Shown here piece after piece: positions 55,482 to 64,000 of a stretch of DNA of 64,000 bases (the first letter of the stretch is position 1; the number at the start of each line of letters is the position of its first letter). Where the stretch lies: NCBI GenBank assembly GCA_949751835.1, contig CATKHK010000001.1, positions 124,001 to 188,000 of the forward strand, read 5' to 3'. A program made the translations under genes and the position numbers. Under the pieces are notes generated by a model. It saw only the letters and a list, made by a program, of their open reading frames with translations. It was not told the DNA's origin and ran no database searches. Source of the DNA: Blepharisma japonicum. Its lineage: Eukaryota; Ciliophora; Heterotrichea; Heterotrichida; Blepharismidae.

Positions 55482-56366
55482 TTAATTCACTGACCCCTCA
55501 AAAATCGTGGAGAACAGCGAAAATCCCAAAATTTGCTTCACGTTAAAATCGTCATCGTTCAGCTTCTCTCTGCACTTAAGCCCAAATCCATCAATAGGCA
55601 TGCTGAGGACATAGCCTTTTGGATCTCTGTCAAAAACTTTATATTCGAACGTGGGATGATGTTTTCTGTATTCTTCCATTTTATGTCTTGCATAATGAGC
55701 ATCACCAGCTACTTCTCCGCTGTAGTCAATTCACTCAATTTTATATTCATCCCAGTGGTGAAATCCTTCAAGGGTTTTTCTTGCTGAAGAATGGCTACTG
55801 AATTCAAGGATTGCGTAGTACGCTTCTTTAGTCCCAATTTCTTCGGTCCCCAATTTAACGCTTAAAATACGTAGCGTATTGGAAAACAGTGAGTAAACGA
55901 AATCACTGTTATCTTCCTTTTTAAGACCAGAAAGCTTCAGACTCTTATTCAAACAGTTGCCCGTGGTAACTATTTGTTTTTTTAAAGTGTTGTAAAGGTT
56001 TTCGAACCTTTCTGCATCATTTTTAAACAGATTTCTATATTTGTCTAATAAGTCACAAGCTTCTTGTGTTTTCCCACGCTGGTGGAGTAGACTTGCCAAG
56101 TCCTTGATGGCACTTTCGCAGCGCTCGCCACTTTCTATTGTTAGCTTGTAGTAATGCTCAGCTTTATCCAGATCTCTCTCTTTATACTCAGCAAGCTTGG
56201 CTAAAGCATAAGGTGTGTCACCTTTTGGGATTGGGAGAGGATCATTTTGGTCTTTGTTGTGGTTCAGGTCCACATCATTATTCGGAACCTTTTTAGGGAG
56301 TTTCTTAGGGGCAGAAGGTTTTGATGGCTGTTTTTTTAGTGTTTTTGCATTTGTTTTCCCTGCCAT
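55482..56366 (-). CDS. TPR-like plus RRM-like protein
   Basis: 294 residues; TGA in 'YKIEWIDYSG' is Trp. Start chosen at the ATG at 56366 (MAGKTNAKTLKK), with an in-frame ATG further upstream at 56405 as an alternative. The basic N-terminus precedes helical repeats ('LAKLAEYKERDLDKAEHYYK', 'IKDLASLLHQRGKTQEACDL'), then an RRM-like part ('LSVKLGTEEIGTKEAYYAIL' with 'EFSS' like RNP1). An RNA-related adaptor is plausible but not established. Confidence 0.6.
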
Positions 56367-57144
56367 TCTGAATTTAAGTTTTACTAAATAATTATTATAA
56401 GACATTAATTTCAACAGCTGAATGGGAAGATTAGGTATATGGAGGAATAATGTACCGGCAATGGAGCTGGCTGTTGAATTTTAGACAAAAATGGTTTAAA
56501 TAGATAAAAAGCGAATTCATTAAAAAGAATCGAAAAATTGTGACAGAGATTGGAATTAATTACTAAATTAGCTAGGATTTGATAATTAACTAAATTTCAA
56601 TAAGTAACTAATAAGTGCTTTATACTGCTAATAAATAATTATTTTTTTATAAATTAGCTTTGAAGAAGATCATTTATTTTTTTGGGACTCTTATTTCTTA
56701 TTAATTGTATTTAAAATTGCAATATCTCATCCAACAGAAATTTAAACAATCAAATGTCATTTTAACAAAAATTTACCTATAAAAAGAATTTAATAATAAT
56801 TAAACTCAAAATCTTGTTTGAAATTAATTTATTTTTATTAAAGTTATTATCTAAATTATTAATCCAATCCTTCTTTCGAATTTTAATTTTACTCAGCTAA
56901 TATTGACCTTTAATTTCGAATATAAAGGTCACAATCTACCTACAATTTTTTATGATTATTTTATGCTGCTTACTGACTCTCAATATGGGCTGTAGCCTAA
57001 TAACTCTCAGTTTTTCGATTTAAATTAGATTTATTTAATTTTAATGTATACACTTTCACATTCTAAACTTGATTTAAATATTATCACAGCAAATTTCTAT
57101 TCATATAAATCAATTGTTAATAAAATAATTTAGCGAATAAAATC
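56367..57144. other. Largest non-coding gap in the window, very AT-rich
   Basis: About 778 bp with no frame of coding character. It begins with a moderately GC stretch (56410-56490) holding a 20-codon ATG frame, then long A/T blocks to 57144. It lies between divergent genes, so it should contain at least two promoters. No RNA gene, repeat or telomere-like sequence recognised. Confidence 0.45.
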
Positions 57145-57795
57145 ATGGCAAAGACAACTAAGCTAACAGAAGCTCACTTAAAAACAATTCAAGACAATGA
57201 AACAGCAATTAAAAAAGCAATTGACCCAACTGGTATAAAAAATGAAAAGATGCTAAATTTCCAAGACATAGATGCAATAAATACTAAAACTGATGATAAA
57301 TCTACAGATAGAAGCAATTCTGCGAGAAAAAATATCGTCACACGAGCCATTCGGAGAGCTGAAAGTTTGCAATCCTCTCCTAAGTCCCAAAAATCCCCAG
57401 CAAAATTTTCACTGGATATTATAAATACATCGCCATCTCCCCGTAAGTCTACACAATTCTCAACAGAAGGCACTCCAAAAAATATGTTTGGATATAGAAG
57501 GGCTGAAGATATAGAGCAAGAATATGAAGAATTATATAAAAATTATACCGAAGAAGAAGCTAAAAGAGATAACCATATACAATTTTTAACTAGGCAGCTG
57601 AATGAAACAAGAGAAAAATACGAAAAATTGGTAAAAGATGGCGAAATTGAAAGAAAAAAGAGAAAATTAAGTGAGGAAGGTTGCTTGGGTAATTATGATG
57701 AAATATTTGGAGATATAGAAAAATCTCAACAGGAAGCATCAAAATTTATTACCGAAATTCAAAATATTGAATCCAGAATACAGAAATGTCCCTAA
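57145..57795 (+). CDS. Unrecognised coiled-coil protein, 216 residues
   Basis: One frame ending in TAA. N-terminal 110 residues are Ser/Thr-rich with Ser-Pro sites ('SPKSQKSPAKFS', 'SPSPRKS'); residues 115-215 form a charged coiled coil ('EEAKRDNHIQFLTRQLNETR'). No family recognised. Confidence 0.7.
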   Translation: MAKTTKLTEAHLKTIQDNETAIKKAIDPTGIKNEKMLNFQDIDAINTKTDDKSTDRSNSARKNIVTRAIRRAESLQSSPKSQKSPAKFSLDIINTSPSPRKSTQFSTEGTPKNMFGYRRAEDIEQEYEELYKNYTEEEAKRDNHIQFLTRQLNETREKYEKLVKDGEIERKKRKLSEEGCLGNYDEIFGDIEKSQQEASKFITEIQNIESRIQKCP

Positions 57796-57892
57796 AAGTT
57801 TAGAATTTTTAATGAATAATTTAAATAAATACAGTTTTCCATAATAAGCAGTAGCATCTGATATAAAAATAGTTTTTAAACTTTGTTTATAA

Positions 57893-59803
57893 ATGGAGAG
57901 ATTATACATCGTAATTATATTGGCTTTCTTTATGATTATTCCGATTTGGTTCATAGGGTACAGTATCAGACGCTGTATAAGGCACTGACATGATGGTATC
58001 GACCGAACTCAAACTATTACAAAGAATTTAGTGATTAAATATATCTGCAATATATCCTCAGCAATTTTTAACATTGTTCATGTATTTTATATAGTGCCTT
58101 GTGACATTTATGAAATTGATGAAAAAACGGCCAGGATTATTTTCTTTACCAGCTTAGGAATTTCATGGCTTTTTAGCTTATACTTAGTAAATTTTGAGCA
58201 TCGGCGCAGATTAATTGCAACTTGGTATGGACTCAGAAGTTTTTGGCCGGTAAATATGCTTTTGCAAATGAGCATGACGATATTCATACTGCTAGATCCG
58301 AGAGAAAACAGTGAAATGCTGCAAGAATGAAAAATAGCAAGCTTCGTAATGGGCTGGTGTGCGTCAGCAATATTATCATTATATTCGTTTTTCAAGCCAA
58401 ATGAATTCACAGTAATTTATCTAGAGCCTTTGCTATTTCAAACTCATAACAACAACATTTCAGGCAGGCAAAATTCTAAAAGAAGGTCAGTTATAGCACT
58501 TGAAGAGCTTGAAGCAAAGCTTATTACCACATCAATAAAAGAATGTAAAGTAAAAACCGAAAAAAATCGCCAAGTTGTGTATTATCATATCATTGTTACA
58601 GTAGGAAATGAGACTCATACAGTAAGAAAGACATACTCAGATTTTGAATGTTTACACAACAGCTTACGAGAAAAATTCCCTAAAACTGAGTACCCGAACT
58701 TGGAATTCCCAAAATTCCCTATGACAATGAGTGGGTCTGCTAAAATTGATGAAAGAAAGCATGCACTAGACGAATATTTAGGGAATTTATGTTTTCCTGA
58801 ATTTATGATAGATGATTTTTTGAATTTTTTACATATAGAAGGCCAAGGTAGAAATACCTGCATAGAAGCTCACAAAAAAATCATGGGGGAGGAAAGAAGA
58901 CAAAGCATCGCAAGTGACACTATTACAAGTAACCATGGATCTTTTACTGCCTATTATTTTAGTCCTCGAGATTTTTTAAAAGATGATGCGGAACAGCGAA
59001 AATTAAATAATTATCAGCTGCAATCATACATTAATTTAAGGATTGTCAAGTGGGTTGAAGAAAAAGAGCATGTTGAGTATATTATTCAGTGGAAAGCTGT
59101 CAAGTTGGCAGGGGAAGGAGTCGTTATGAAAAGGTATAGCGAAATTTGGGATCTTCACAGAAGGCTCAGAAAAATATTAGCCCCTGCAGGGCTTCCAAGT
59201 TTCCCTAAGAAAAACTATATGCAGACTCTTAGAAAAAAAGACAGTGAAGCAATTGATATTAGGAAATTAGAGCTAGAAAACTATTTAGGGCATATATTAA
59301 ATGATCCTGCCTATATTTGTCAAGAACTTTTAGATTTCATTGAGTGTAAACTTACTATTGAATCTCTATGAAAATGCAATAATACAGAATGATCGTATTT
59401 ATTGTATACTCCCATATCATGGGATAATGAGCTTGATAAGGATTCTCATTTTATAATCTACACTCTAAAATTCGGAAAATTTGAAAAATCTAAAAAGATT
59501 GACGAATGGACAGTAAAAAGGAGATACAAAGACTTTGACCAACTTAATAATTTCTTAATTAAACGCTCCTCAAGCCCTATGCTTAACAACTATTTAAACG
59601 TCAGAAATAACTGGAAACTTGTAAAGCAAACTGAATCTACTTTTCCAGTACTTCCAGGCAAGTCATTAACACCCTTAAGTTCTCCAAAAGAAATCGACAA
59701 TCGCAGGCAAGGGCTTGAAACATATTTAGAAGGTTTACTTACAATCCCTTCAGTTATTGATGCTTTTGAGTTTAAATCGTTTATCAATGATTGTGAAGGA
59801 TAA
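57893..59803 (+). CDS. Multi-TM membrane protein with three PX domains
   Basis: 636 residues; TGA codons in 'RHWHDG', 'LQEWKIAS', 'SLWKCNN' and 'TEWSYL' are Trp. About five TM helices lie within residues 1-175 (e.g. 'LYIVIILAFFMIIPIWFIGY', 'IFFTSLGISWLFSLYLVNF'), an arrangement that recalls the extra N-terminal TMD0 of ABCC transporters. Then three PX domains: PX1 about 206-305 (Arg in 'VRKTYSDFECLH'), PX2 about 377-490 ('VVMKRYSEIWDLHRRL') and PX3 about 500-635 ('VKRRYKDFDQLNNFL'), each with an 'R.Y.d...L' phosphoinositide motif and a later Pro-rich loop. No ABC ATPase is present. Probably an endosomal phosphoinositide-reading membrane protein. Confidence 0.85.
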
Positions 59804-59892
59804 GCATTTGTAAAATCTAGTAAATAATAATAGATTGGATAATAAAGAAAAAACCTATCCTATATTTTCTTATCCTTACGAAATAATTTAAA

Positions 59893-61491
59893 ATGGAAGT
59901 CCCATCTGGAATCGAAGATATACAAAGAGCTTGCCGTTTAGGTGACCGAAGCCTCTTAAAAGAAGCTCTTGATGGCTATCCTGAAGGGATAAATCAAGTC
60001 GACCCTACCTTAGGCTGGGCACCTTTATATCGTACTGTTATATGTGGCCATGTGGAAACTACACAGCTATTACTAGATATGGGTGCAGACCCAGACGTCA
60101 AAACAAAAATGGGCGAAACTCCTCTCCATCAAGCTTCTTATAACAGCCAATACCAAATAGCCAAGCTTTTACTTGACTATAAGGCAAATCCTAATGTCCA
60201 GCAAAATGATGGAGATACTCCACTACATCATGCTGCTTTTAAAGGGGACATAAACATGGCCAGTCTGCTGCTAAAATTCAATGCAGATCCTAATAGCCCA
60301 AATTTCGTATTTGGGAGAACACCTTTACATTATGCTGTAGATTATAATCACATTAAGGTAGCAAAGCTTATGATGAGATATTCAGGATCTGTAGACGTAA
60401 AAGACATGAGTGGAAAAAACGCCCTTGATTTATCAAAAAGTACAGAAATGACTGGAATTTTGGAAAAAACAAGAAAATCAGGGTCAGCATCAGAAAAATC
60501 AGCCCAAAATTCTCCATTAAATTTGCCCTGCCCAGACCCAGTCGATAACATTCCTTCAATCCCTTTAGAATCCTTTGAATATCTAAACCTAAGCCCATAC
60601 TCTTCTAAAAACAATTCCTTAATGGGCACTCCTACACACGAAATGAGCAAACTTAAACAAATCGAAGAAGTCAACAACCGTCTTCGTGAGAACGTCAAGA
60701 CTTCTGTATGCGAGATAAGGAAAATCACTCACGATCATAGTAGAAGTGCAAGCTCAGTCTTTGAGCCTGATGCTGAAAAGACTGAGAGCGATATAAGATT
60801 ATCAAGCATCCCTGATAAAGATAAGGTTAGGACAGTCTCTTTTGGAAATGCTGAGAAAAAGACAGAACTTTATAATTGGCTTGTTAGTATGAGACTGGAA
60901 GAGTTATATGAAATTTTGATGGTGGCTGGATATGATGATATAGAACAAATGACTTCACAACTGAATTCTACGCTTCCTATTTCGGAAGAAACTCTTGTGG
61001 GGATTGGGATTGCCAAGTCAGGATTGAGAAGAAGACTGCTAGCTGCCTTAGATGAAGAAGCGAAAGGGCTCAAAACTTCAAGGAAATTACAGAAACAAGA
61101 GTCGAGAAATCCGTTAAAATGCTGTGTGGCACCGGTGGCTACAAATAATGGGTTTCTAAGTATACCAAATCTACAATCTTGACTAGAAAACCTAAACTTA
61201 GGCCAATTATATACAAACTTCATTGACTCTGGCTATGACGAAATGGAGCAGCTTTTTGCCCTGATGAATTCCAAATGGCCAATCACCGACGAAATTCTCT
61301 CATCAGAAGTAAAAATAACCAAACCCGGCTACAGGCACCGCATCCTTTCCAAGTTACAAGAAGACTCCATTGGCTTCGACACAATGCGAAGAAACCTGGG
61401 TGGAATGAGCAGCAGAAGCCGCAAAGGTGAAGAATTTATCATTGATAAAACAAAAGCTAATGCAGCCTGTGAAATGTGCCTGATAATATAA
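59893..61491 (+). CDS. Ankyrin-repeat protein with two SAM domains and a CaaX end
   Basis: 532 residues; TGA at 61180..61182 is Trp in 'QSWLENLNLG'. Five ankyrin repeats span about 6-180 ('GDTPLHHAAFKGDINMASLL', 'GRTPLHYAVDYNHIKVAKLM'). A disordered linker follows, then SAM1 about 325-395 ('YNWLVSMRLEELYEILMVAG') and SAM2 about 430-500 ('WLENLNLGQLYTNFIDSGYD'). The protein ends CEMCLII: the final Cys-Leu-Ile-Ile fits a prenylation CaaX box. So a prenylated, oligomerising scaffold at a membrane is likely; partners unknown. Confidence 0.88.
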
Positions 61492-61518
61492 AGATTAAAT
61501 TAAGTTGAGAAATATAAA

Positions 61519-62409
61519 ATGGCAGGGATACATAGCTTAAGAGACCTTCCTCCTGAAAGACGACAAAGGTTAGTTAACGACCCAGCAAGGACTGGACAAT
61601 ATCCTTTGCTTGGATATGGCTTTCAAATGGGCACAGCTGAGCAAGCTCGTAAAGAAACATTTTGCCAAATGCTGAAATATATTTTTTGCCCTTTCTTCAC
61701 AACACGTTCTTTTATTTTTGTAATCACAATTATTGATATTGTCATATATTTTGTTACAGTTTTCTATGATTATGACTCAAGCAACTTTTTGGAGCCCACA
61801 AATCACTCGTTAGACGAATTCGGTGCTAAAAATCCGGAAAAAATGCAGCAGGACTACGAAATGTGAAGGTGGCTGACCCCGATGGTTTTGCATGCAAATT
61901 TGACCCACATTACGTTTAATATGATAATGCAAGTTATCCTTGGGTTTAGACTAGAACCTACTGTAGGGACAAAAAGGACGATAATTGTATATATTGTCTC
62001 AGGGATGGGAGGAATCTTATTTAGCTGCTTGGTTAGTCCTACAACGATGGCAGTAGGAGCATCTACATCGATCTTTGGGATTACATCAGCTATGTTGGCA
62101 TGGATTATTATGAATTGGACCAGCTTAGAAGGGGACGTTTACAGGACAATTACCTTGATTTGGCTGATTATGATACTGATTTTCAACTTAATTATGGGAT
62201 TCGTAAGGATTATATAGGCTTCACCACTAGTTGATAACTGGGGACATTTCGGAGGACTTATTGTAGGATTTGGAATGGGATATGCAGTATTTGAGTATAT
62301 TGCTCCACCAAATCGCCACGAAAAAAATATGAAAATTGGCATGGCAGGTGCTGTAGCGTTTTATTTTGTGCTTGGATTTATCTTGTTTTATACAGTTGTG
62401 AAGACTTAA
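61519..62409 (+). CDS. Rhomboid intramembrane serine protease
   Basis: 291 residues after removing a 15-nt intron at 62203..62217 (joins 'IMGF' to 'ASPLVDNWGHFGGL'); TGA at 61864..61866 is Trp in 'EMWRWLTPMVLHA'. Features: cytosolic N-terminus, 'HANLTHITFNM' (His125, Asn134), catalytic Ser182 in 'VGASTSIFGI', and His238 in 'NWGHFGGLIVGFGMGY'. The usual 'GxSG' has Thr in place of the second Gly. The Ser-His pair is intact, so it should cleave TM substrates in Golgi, plasma or endosomal membranes. Six or seven TM helices. Confidence 0.93.
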
Positions 62410-62478
62410 TTATAATATTAATCCATATGAATTATTTTAGTATTTAATTGCACAAATTTCATAATCTGAAAGATATAA

Positions 62479-63504
62479 ATGGAAAACAACCTATCAGATC
62501 TGATTTTCAATGAGTCAGAATTTTTAAACTTTGATTGGCATAATGAAAGCTTAACAAAGTCTTATGAAGAATCTAATCTTCAAAAATGCGTTTTATGTGG
62601 CAAGTTTGGGTTAGAAAATGATTCAGATCGTGGACCATATAAAAGGCTTAAAAAGTCTGATATTGAGGTATCTGTATCCCAGCCTTTTTTGTGTGAAAGT
62701 TGTTTGAAACTGAATAATTCTGAACTAAGTAGCTTAAAAGATATTTCTTCTAAAATCAAAAGGTTAGTTAAGCGAGAGCAAGCAAAAAGAAAAATCCAAA
62801 AAAACCCAGAAATAGAAAACCCTGTCCAGCCTGAAGACAACCCAAAAAAACAAGAAAGACAGCTTAAAAACCGATTAGCAGCTCAGCAAAGCCGAGATAA
62901 GCACAAAATGTTTCTGAATAATTTAATACAGGAGAATGAGCAGCTTAAATCTGAAAATCAAAAACTCCAGTCTATTAAAGTTGAAAACTCACTGTTGAAA
63001 AAGCATCTTTCCCAATATTTTTTAAAAAATAATGAAATTTCGCTGTTTAGAAAAGTTGCTAAAGGAGTTACAATAGCGCTAGCCACTATTGTTTCAATAA
63101 TGATTCTTGCAAATACACTTGAAAATACTATTGAAAATTGCATGAATTTGCAAAAGTTCAATTTAGATGATTATAAAGATTTGTCTGGAAGAAGTGTAAA
63201 AGATGCAGCGAACTCTATGCTTGTTTGCTTTGGGATAGACTTAAGTACTTTTCTTCCTGGTGAAGAAAGAAATATAAATGCAGACTTATTAAATAGTCAA
63301 TATTTGATAGAAAAATCAAATAACGACCTTTACACTACAATATTTTGTCCTGAAGCTATTATTTTATCCGAGAAACATGAAAATTCAAAACCTATAAAAT
63401 TTATATTCCCTAAAGATAATCTCTTACCGATTATTGATAAAGCTGAAGAATCGAAAAGTTCATATATATCAATGTCAGTGCCTGCATCATATTTAATTTT
63501 ATAA
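62479..63504 (+). CDS. Membrane-tethered bZIP transcription factor (ATF6/CREB3-like layout)
   Basis: 341 residues, no intron, no TGA. N-terminal part contains C37xxC40 and C72xxC75, a possible zinc site. The basic region is residues 123-145 ('KKQERQLKNRLAAQQSRDKH') with the bZIP signature N131, A134/A135, S138, R139, followed by a leucine zipper ('LIQENEQLKSENQKLQSIKV', 'ENSLLKKHL'). A single TM helix follows at about 196-214 ('GVTIALATIVSIMIL'), then a lumenal domain of about 125 residues. This is the layout of ER-anchored factors released by proteolysis under stress. A GATATAAA box overlaps the start. Confidence 0.85.
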   Translation: MENNLSDLIFNESEFLNFDWHNESLTKSYEESNLQKCVLCGKFGLENDSDRGPYKRLKKSDIEVSVSQPFLCESCLKLNNSELSSLKDISSKIKRLVKREQAKRKIQKNPEIENPVQPEDNPKKQERQLKNRLAAQQSRDKHKMFLNNLIQENEQLKSENQKLQSIKVENSLLKKHLSQYFLKNNEISLFRKVAKGVTIALATIVSIMILANTLENTIENCMNLQKFNLDDYKDLSGRSVKDAANSMLVCFGIDLSTFLPGEERNINADLLNSQYLIEKSNNDLYTTIFCPEAIILSEKHENSKPIKFIFPKDNLLPIIDKAEESKSSYISMSVPASYLIL

Positions 63505-63679
63505 TATGTGCATTGTTATATAAATGGCATTATCAAAATAATTTTTTAAAAATTAGATTTTAGCTAATTTTAAAAGGGATTCATTCTATTAAGCTAATCC
63601 ATCATATCTTTTAGTTAATATAAAGACAAATTATGTTTCGAAATTTTTATTCATTTTCCTATTATTTTCTATGTGATAA

Positions 63680-64000
63680 TTATGCAGTAAATAAGCAATC
63701 AACGTAGTTTGACATAATATCTCCCACAATTTTCTTATCAGGAAATGAAGTAACCATTCCATATAGCTGGCAAGTATGATAAGCATTTAAATCAGGAGAT
63801 TTCGAGACTTCTTCGACAGCTTGGCGAAGATCTTCAATAAACTTTTCAGCTTGAGGAGCATTAGCATAAGTAATGCATAGATGTGCCCCAGGAGGGTTTT
63901 GAATTGCATTTAATCCCCATCCTCCAATTCTGCTCATTGCTGACACAATTGCCCAAACATTTACAGTTTTTGATTGAAATGCGACCACACTCATAAGTGG
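63680..64000 (-). CDS. SGPL1: Sphingosine-1-phosphate lyase, C-terminal part (5' part beyond window)
   Basis: The frame continues unbroken to the right edge, so about 106 C-terminal residues are seen. 'MSVVAFQSKTVNVWAIVSAM' and 'GGWGLNAIQNPPGAHLCITY' match the C-terminal domain of S1P lyase ('VVAF.S..fni..l...m...GW.ln.lq.PpsiH.C.T'), and 'YGMVTSFPDKKIVGDIMSNY' matches its end. The enzyme is a PLP-dependent ER protein that cleaves sphingosine-1-phosphate. The catalytic Lys is outside the window. Confidence 0.88.
   Translation of the reverse strand, partial: PLMSVVAFQSKTVNVWAIVSAMSRIGGWGLNAIQNPPGAHLCITYANAPQAEKFIEDLRQAVEEVSKSPDLNAYHTCQLYGMVTSFPDKKIVGDIMSNYVDCLFTA

Noticed and set aside
56422-56484. 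Small 20-codon ATG frame in the large gap
   Set aside because: Too short and without any support; it is most likely leader sequence near the minus-strand gene start.
1-64000. Bacterial contamination or operon layout
   Set aside because: A bacterial-type D,D-carboxypeptidase and a TraB-like gene are present, but they share ciliate codon use, strand alternation and (for the former) TGA-Trp with flanking ciliary genes.
1-64000. Telomere repeats, transposons, IES remnants or CRISPR-like arrays
   Set aside because: I saw no long terminal or direct repeats, no transposase frame and no telomere-like G-rich words; the only tandem repeats lie inside coding regions.

Overview
This is an AT-rich, gene-dense piece of a ciliate macronuclear genome, most consistent with a heterotrich of the Blepharisma type. 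Three things read directly from the sequence support this. (1) TGA is a sense codon for tryptophan: it falls exactly on conserved Trp positions (both Trp of an SH3 'WW' pair, the kinase motifs DFGW and DMWSLG, the PP2C motif SDGLWD, a rhomboid RW), and every gene ends in TAA or TAG. (2) Introns are only 15 or 16 nt. I recognise 18 (14 of 15 nt, 4 of 16 nt), all GT...AG and all with an A at intron position 10. (3) The gene content is ciliary and eukaryotic, with intergenic gaps often of only 15 to 100 bp. A standard-code reading breaks most genes into fragments; the models here rejoin them. The organism name is an inference, not something I could search. Layout, 1-12.4 kb: 3' part of a PPR protein, an Atg8-like protein, a PGAP2/Frag1-like membrane protein, a 1464-residue CC2D2A-like ciliary transition-zone protein, a double-FHA protein with three introns, several unrecognised proteins and a TBC1D22-like Rab-GAP. 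12.4-29.7 kb: TraB-like protein, DYRK-like kinase, Fcf2 rRNA-processing factor, a MYND zinc finger fused to an Aurora-like kinase, an EF-hand protein, a cyclin, an LPDID-repeat Cys-rich protein, a GYF protein without an ATG, an SH3 protein, S-adenosylmethionine synthetase, a ubiquitin-like/eS31 fusion, a CAP-domain protein, coiled-coil proteins and an INO80C/Ies6 subunit. 29.8-47.7 kb: a large Kelch/Cys-rich receptor-like membrane protein, a bacterial-type D,D-carboxypeptidase homologue, long coiled-coil proteins, a C2H2 protein, LTV1, a SET-domain methyltransferase, a four-TM protein, a SHIPPO-like protein and a CFAP97-like protein. 47.7-64 kb: Sly1, mitoferrin head-to-head with NF-YB, a ZMYND12-like TPR protein, a myristoylated PP2C, a TPR/RRM-like protein, a membrane protein with three PX domains, an ankyrin/double-SAM protein with a CaaX end, a rhomboid protease, a membrane-tethered bZIP factor and the 3' part of sphingosine-1-phosphate lyase. 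The genes form no operons. They are independent units, in several cases sharing very short divergent promoters (15, 30 and 34 bp between start codons). Recurring themes are cilia (CC2D2A, CFAP97-like, SHIPPO-like, ZMYND12-like), membrane traffic (Sly1, TBC, PX, rhomboid), ribosome assembly (Fcf2, LTV1, eS31) and signalling (kinases, PP2C, cyclin, EF-hand). I found no tRNA, rRNA, CRISPR array or transposon by eye.
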